Assembly: GCA_016124635.1 (NCBI GenBank)
Contig: WGNJ01000005.1
Span: 62,001-126,000, forward strand
Origin: Alphaproteobacteria bacterium
GTDB taxonomy: Bacteria > Pseudomonadota > Alphaproteobacteria > Micropepsales > Micropepsaceae
Length of the DNA: 64,000 nt
Reading direction: 5' to 3'
Part shown: piece after piece, positions 62,540-64,000 of the stretch
How positions within the stretch are numbered: the stretch's first letter is position 1
Layout: every line of letters starts with the position of its first letter
The notes under the pieces: generated by a model
Seen by the model: only the letters and a program-made list of their open reading frames with translations
Told to the model about the DNA's origin: nothing
Database searches by the model: none
Position numbers and translations under genes: made by a program

Positions 62540-62551
62540 GACGCGCCTCCG

Positions 62552-62815
62552 CTATTGCGCAATGATTTTCTGGACGATGATGGTCATCAAACCGGACATC
62601 GACGCCGCCATGAACGGCATGAACAGAATCAGCGCAGTGAACACCGCCAGGATCTTCGGCACGAAGACCAGCGTCGTCTCCTGGATTTGCGTCAACGCCT
62701 GCAGAATGCCGATCACGACGCCGACCGCGAGGCCGACAAGCATGACGGGCGCCGCCATCGTGACGAGCACCCACATCGCTTCGCGCGCGAGATCAAGGGC
62801 TTCACCGCCGTTCAT
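62552..62815 (-). CDS. fliQ: Flagellar export apparatus protein FliQ
   Basis: An 87-aa protein with two TM helices (VLVTMAAPVMLVGLAVGVVIG and VFTALILFMPFMAASMSGL). QALTQIQETTLVFVPKI in the loop is the classic FliQ motif. It forms the export gate with FliP and FliR. The ATG 62815 opens MNGGEALDLAREAM; the longer form is rejected as it adds residues in a non-membrane reading. Confidence 0.95.
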   Translation of the reverse strand: MNGGEALDLAREAMWVLVTMAAPVMLVGLAVGVVIGILQALTQIQETTLVFVPKILAVFTALILFMPFMAASMSGLMTIIVQKIIAQ

Positions 62816-62849
62816 TCTGAACTCCACCACCACGAGAGCGCTTCTGCGC

Positions 62850-63167
62850 TCAGATCGGCATCCGCATGATTTCTTGATAGGCCGCAATCACCTTGTCGCG
62901 AATGGCGACAACGGTCTCGAGTGAAACCTCGGCCGCCTGAACCGCCGTCACGACGTCGACGAGATTGCCTTTTCCCTGCAACGCACCGTTCGCTTGCAGC
63001 TCGGCCGCGCGCCCGGTCGTGGCCGCATCGTTCATGACGCCCGAAAGCAAGTCGGCGAAGTTGGCGCCGCCCGTTTGCGCAACGCCGGATGCGGCCTCGC
63101 TCGCACCGCTGCCGACTCTCGCGGCCTGCAGATAGGCGCTGATCGCAGCTGACGGGATGGCGGCCAT
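62850..63167 (-). CDS. fliE: Flagellar hook-basal body protein FliE
   Basis: A 105-aa protein joining the MS ring and rod. The C-terminal helix TAVQAAEVSLETVVAIRDKVIAAYQEIMRMPI is diagnostic for FliE. The N-terminus is alanine-serine rich and disordered. It is 17 nt after flgC and 34 nt before fliQ in the same operon. Confidence 0.95.
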   Translation of the reverse strand: MAAIPSAAISAYLQAARVGSGASEAASGVAQTGGANFADLLSGVMNDAATTGRAAELQANGALQGKGNLVDVVTAVQAAEVSLETVVAIRDKVIAAYQEIMRMPI

Positions 63168-63184
63168 TGTCTAAGGTCCTTCGC

Positions 63185-63595
63185 TTAGCGCTTCAGGATG
63201 TCGAGCGTGCGCGCCATCATCGCGCGCGAATTGTCGATCACGCTGAGGTTGGCCTCGTAAGCCCGTTGCGCCTCGCGCATATCCATCATCTCGACCAGCG
63301 AGTTGACGTTCGGCATACGCACATACCCGCGCGCGTCCGCCGCCGGATGTCCCGGCATGTACTCTTCGCGAAACGGTGTTTGGTCTTCGACGACGCCGGA
63401 AACCTTCACCGTCTCCGCGCCGATCTCGCGATCGAGCTCGGTTGAGAACACGGGCACCTGCCGGCGATACGGATCTTGATCTTTTGTTTCCGCCGTCGAC
63501 GACGCGTTGGCGAGGTTCTCGGCGATCACGCGCATGCGCTCGGCTTGCGCGCGCATGCCCGACGCCGCCACCAACATCGACTTCATCATTTCCAT
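63185..63595 (-). CDS. flgC: Flagellar rod protein FlgC
   Basis: A 136-aa proximal rod protein. SMLVAASGMRAQAERMRVIAENLANASST is the N-terminal flagellar rod motif, DPYRRQVPVF the core and YEANLSVIDNSRAMMARTLDI the C-terminal helix. ATG 63595 is used; longer in-frame forms run through flgB in the wrong frame. It is 20 nt after flgB and 17 nt before fliE. Confidence 0.96.
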   Translation of the reverse strand: MEMMKSMLVAASGMRAQAERMRVIAENLANASSTAETKDQDPYRRQVPVFSTELDREIGAETVKVSGVVEDQTPFREEYMPGHPAADARGYVRMPNVNSLVEMMDMREAQRAYEANLSVIDNSRAMMARTLDILKR

Positions 63596-63615
63596 GGCAA
63601 CACCCTTTTTCTGGT

Positions 63616-64000
63616 TCAGACGGAGCCGGCGCCGAGCGCCGTCCGCCACAACGAAAAGACTTTCTTGTAGAGACCGGTGGCTTCCGCGTACTGCAGCTGC
63701 GTTTCCGCAACGCGCATCATTTGCTCTTCGATCACGACGCGATTGCCGTCGGGCGAAGTCTGCGAGTCCGGCTTGTCGATCGCGTGCGACGTTCCGTTTG
63801 CGAGGGAGCGTCCGCGCATATGCTTCGAATTCGTCGTCGCGAAGAAACCGCCGCGCGACGCTTCGGCCAGCGCCGCGGAGAAATCCGGCGGCGTCAGATC
63901 TTGCGGTACGAAACCGGGCGTCGAAGCGTTGGCGATGTTTCGCGAGAGGATCGCTTGACGATCGTTGAGCCAAGCGAGCTTGGTTTTCAGAGAAGAGAGG
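63616..64000 (-). CDS. flgB: Flagellar rod protein FlgB (5' end outside window)
   Basis: The frame runs from the window edge to the stop at 63616, about 128 residues. It contains LSRNIANASTPGFVPQDLTPPDF, the FlgB N-terminal NIANAxTPGY-like motif, and ends QMMRVAETQLQYAEATGLYKKVFSLWRTALG. It is the first visible gene of the operon flgB-flgC-fliE-fliQ-fliR-flhB-cckA; its first codons lie beyond base 64000. Confidence 0.93.
   Translation of the reverse strand, partial: LSSLKTKLAWLNDRQAILSRNIANASTPGFVPQDLTPPDFSAALAEASRGGFFATTNSKHMRGRSLANGTSHAIDKPDSQTSPDGNRVVIEEQMMRVAETQLQYAEATGLYKKVFSLWRTALGAGSV

Noticed and set aside
1..64000. CRISPR array, prophage or large integrated island
   Set aside because: No regularly spaced repeats, integrase, phage structural genes or att-like duplications beside tRNA-Leu were seen; composition is mostly uniform.

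Overview
The window is about 62% GC, nearly all coding and free of CRISPR arrays, rRNA or an obvious prophage or island. It reads as a chromosomal segment of an alphaproteobacterium, most likely Hyphomicrobiales near Xanthobacteraceae or Nitrobacteraceae. Supporting marks are the F1-ATPase zeta-type inhibitor (DUF1476), a RibB fused to a degenerate RibA-like domain, the split purS/purQ/purL set, a GTTC-N7-GTTC LexA box upstream of recA, and a flgB-flgC-fliE-fliQ-fliR-flhB cluster running straight into cckA. The genus is inference.

Layout. 1-27 kb holds small-molecule and acyl/aldehyde metabolism: a crotonase, several SDRs, two paralogous alpha/beta hydrolases either side of an M20 amidohydrolase, an MFS-YbaL antiporter-hydrolase operon, tRNA-Leu(TAA), map, radC, an AraC regulator, GSTs, a lipoprotein S9 peptidase, gabD and gabT, a sulfotransferase and a MarC protein. 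27.3-28.8 kb has a membrane TIR-domain protein and a repeat-bearing gap. 28.8-36.7 kb carries purB, an M50 protease, an M17 aminopeptidase, a chromate transporter, and a TetR-PQQ dehydrogenase operon with a recognisable operator. 37-44 kb is the purine cluster purC-purS-(DUF2059)-purQ-ribB-purL followed by bolA, grxD and a PLP dehydratase. 44-56 kb has rpsD, trmJ, icd, a dimethylformamidase-like protein, a cyclic-nucleotide-type K+ channel, alaS and a NUDIX hydrolase. 56-58.4 kb has recA, its SOS box and terminator, and a small accessory patch (zinc-ribbon transposase fragment, HTH protein, small basic ORF). 58.4-64 kb is cckA and flagellar export/basal-body genes.

How genes work together: purC/S/Q/L and purB cover purine steps; BolA with the CGFS glutaredoxin is the usual Fe-S pair; GabT and GabD together convert GABA to succinate though not contiguous; TetR and the PQQ dehydrogenase are translationally coupled under an operator overlapping the predicted -35; flhB and cckA overlap by 4 nt, tying the CtrA-pathway kinase to flagellar gene transcription.

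I did not find a clearly new multi-gene system. The best candidates for a second look are the TIR membrane protein and its repeat-bearing upstream region, the orphan gene coupled to gabD, the alaS-channel-dimethylformamidase-like operon, the 55.4 kb operator-like cluster, the TetR operator, a possible structured RNA before purC, and the accessory patch beside recA.
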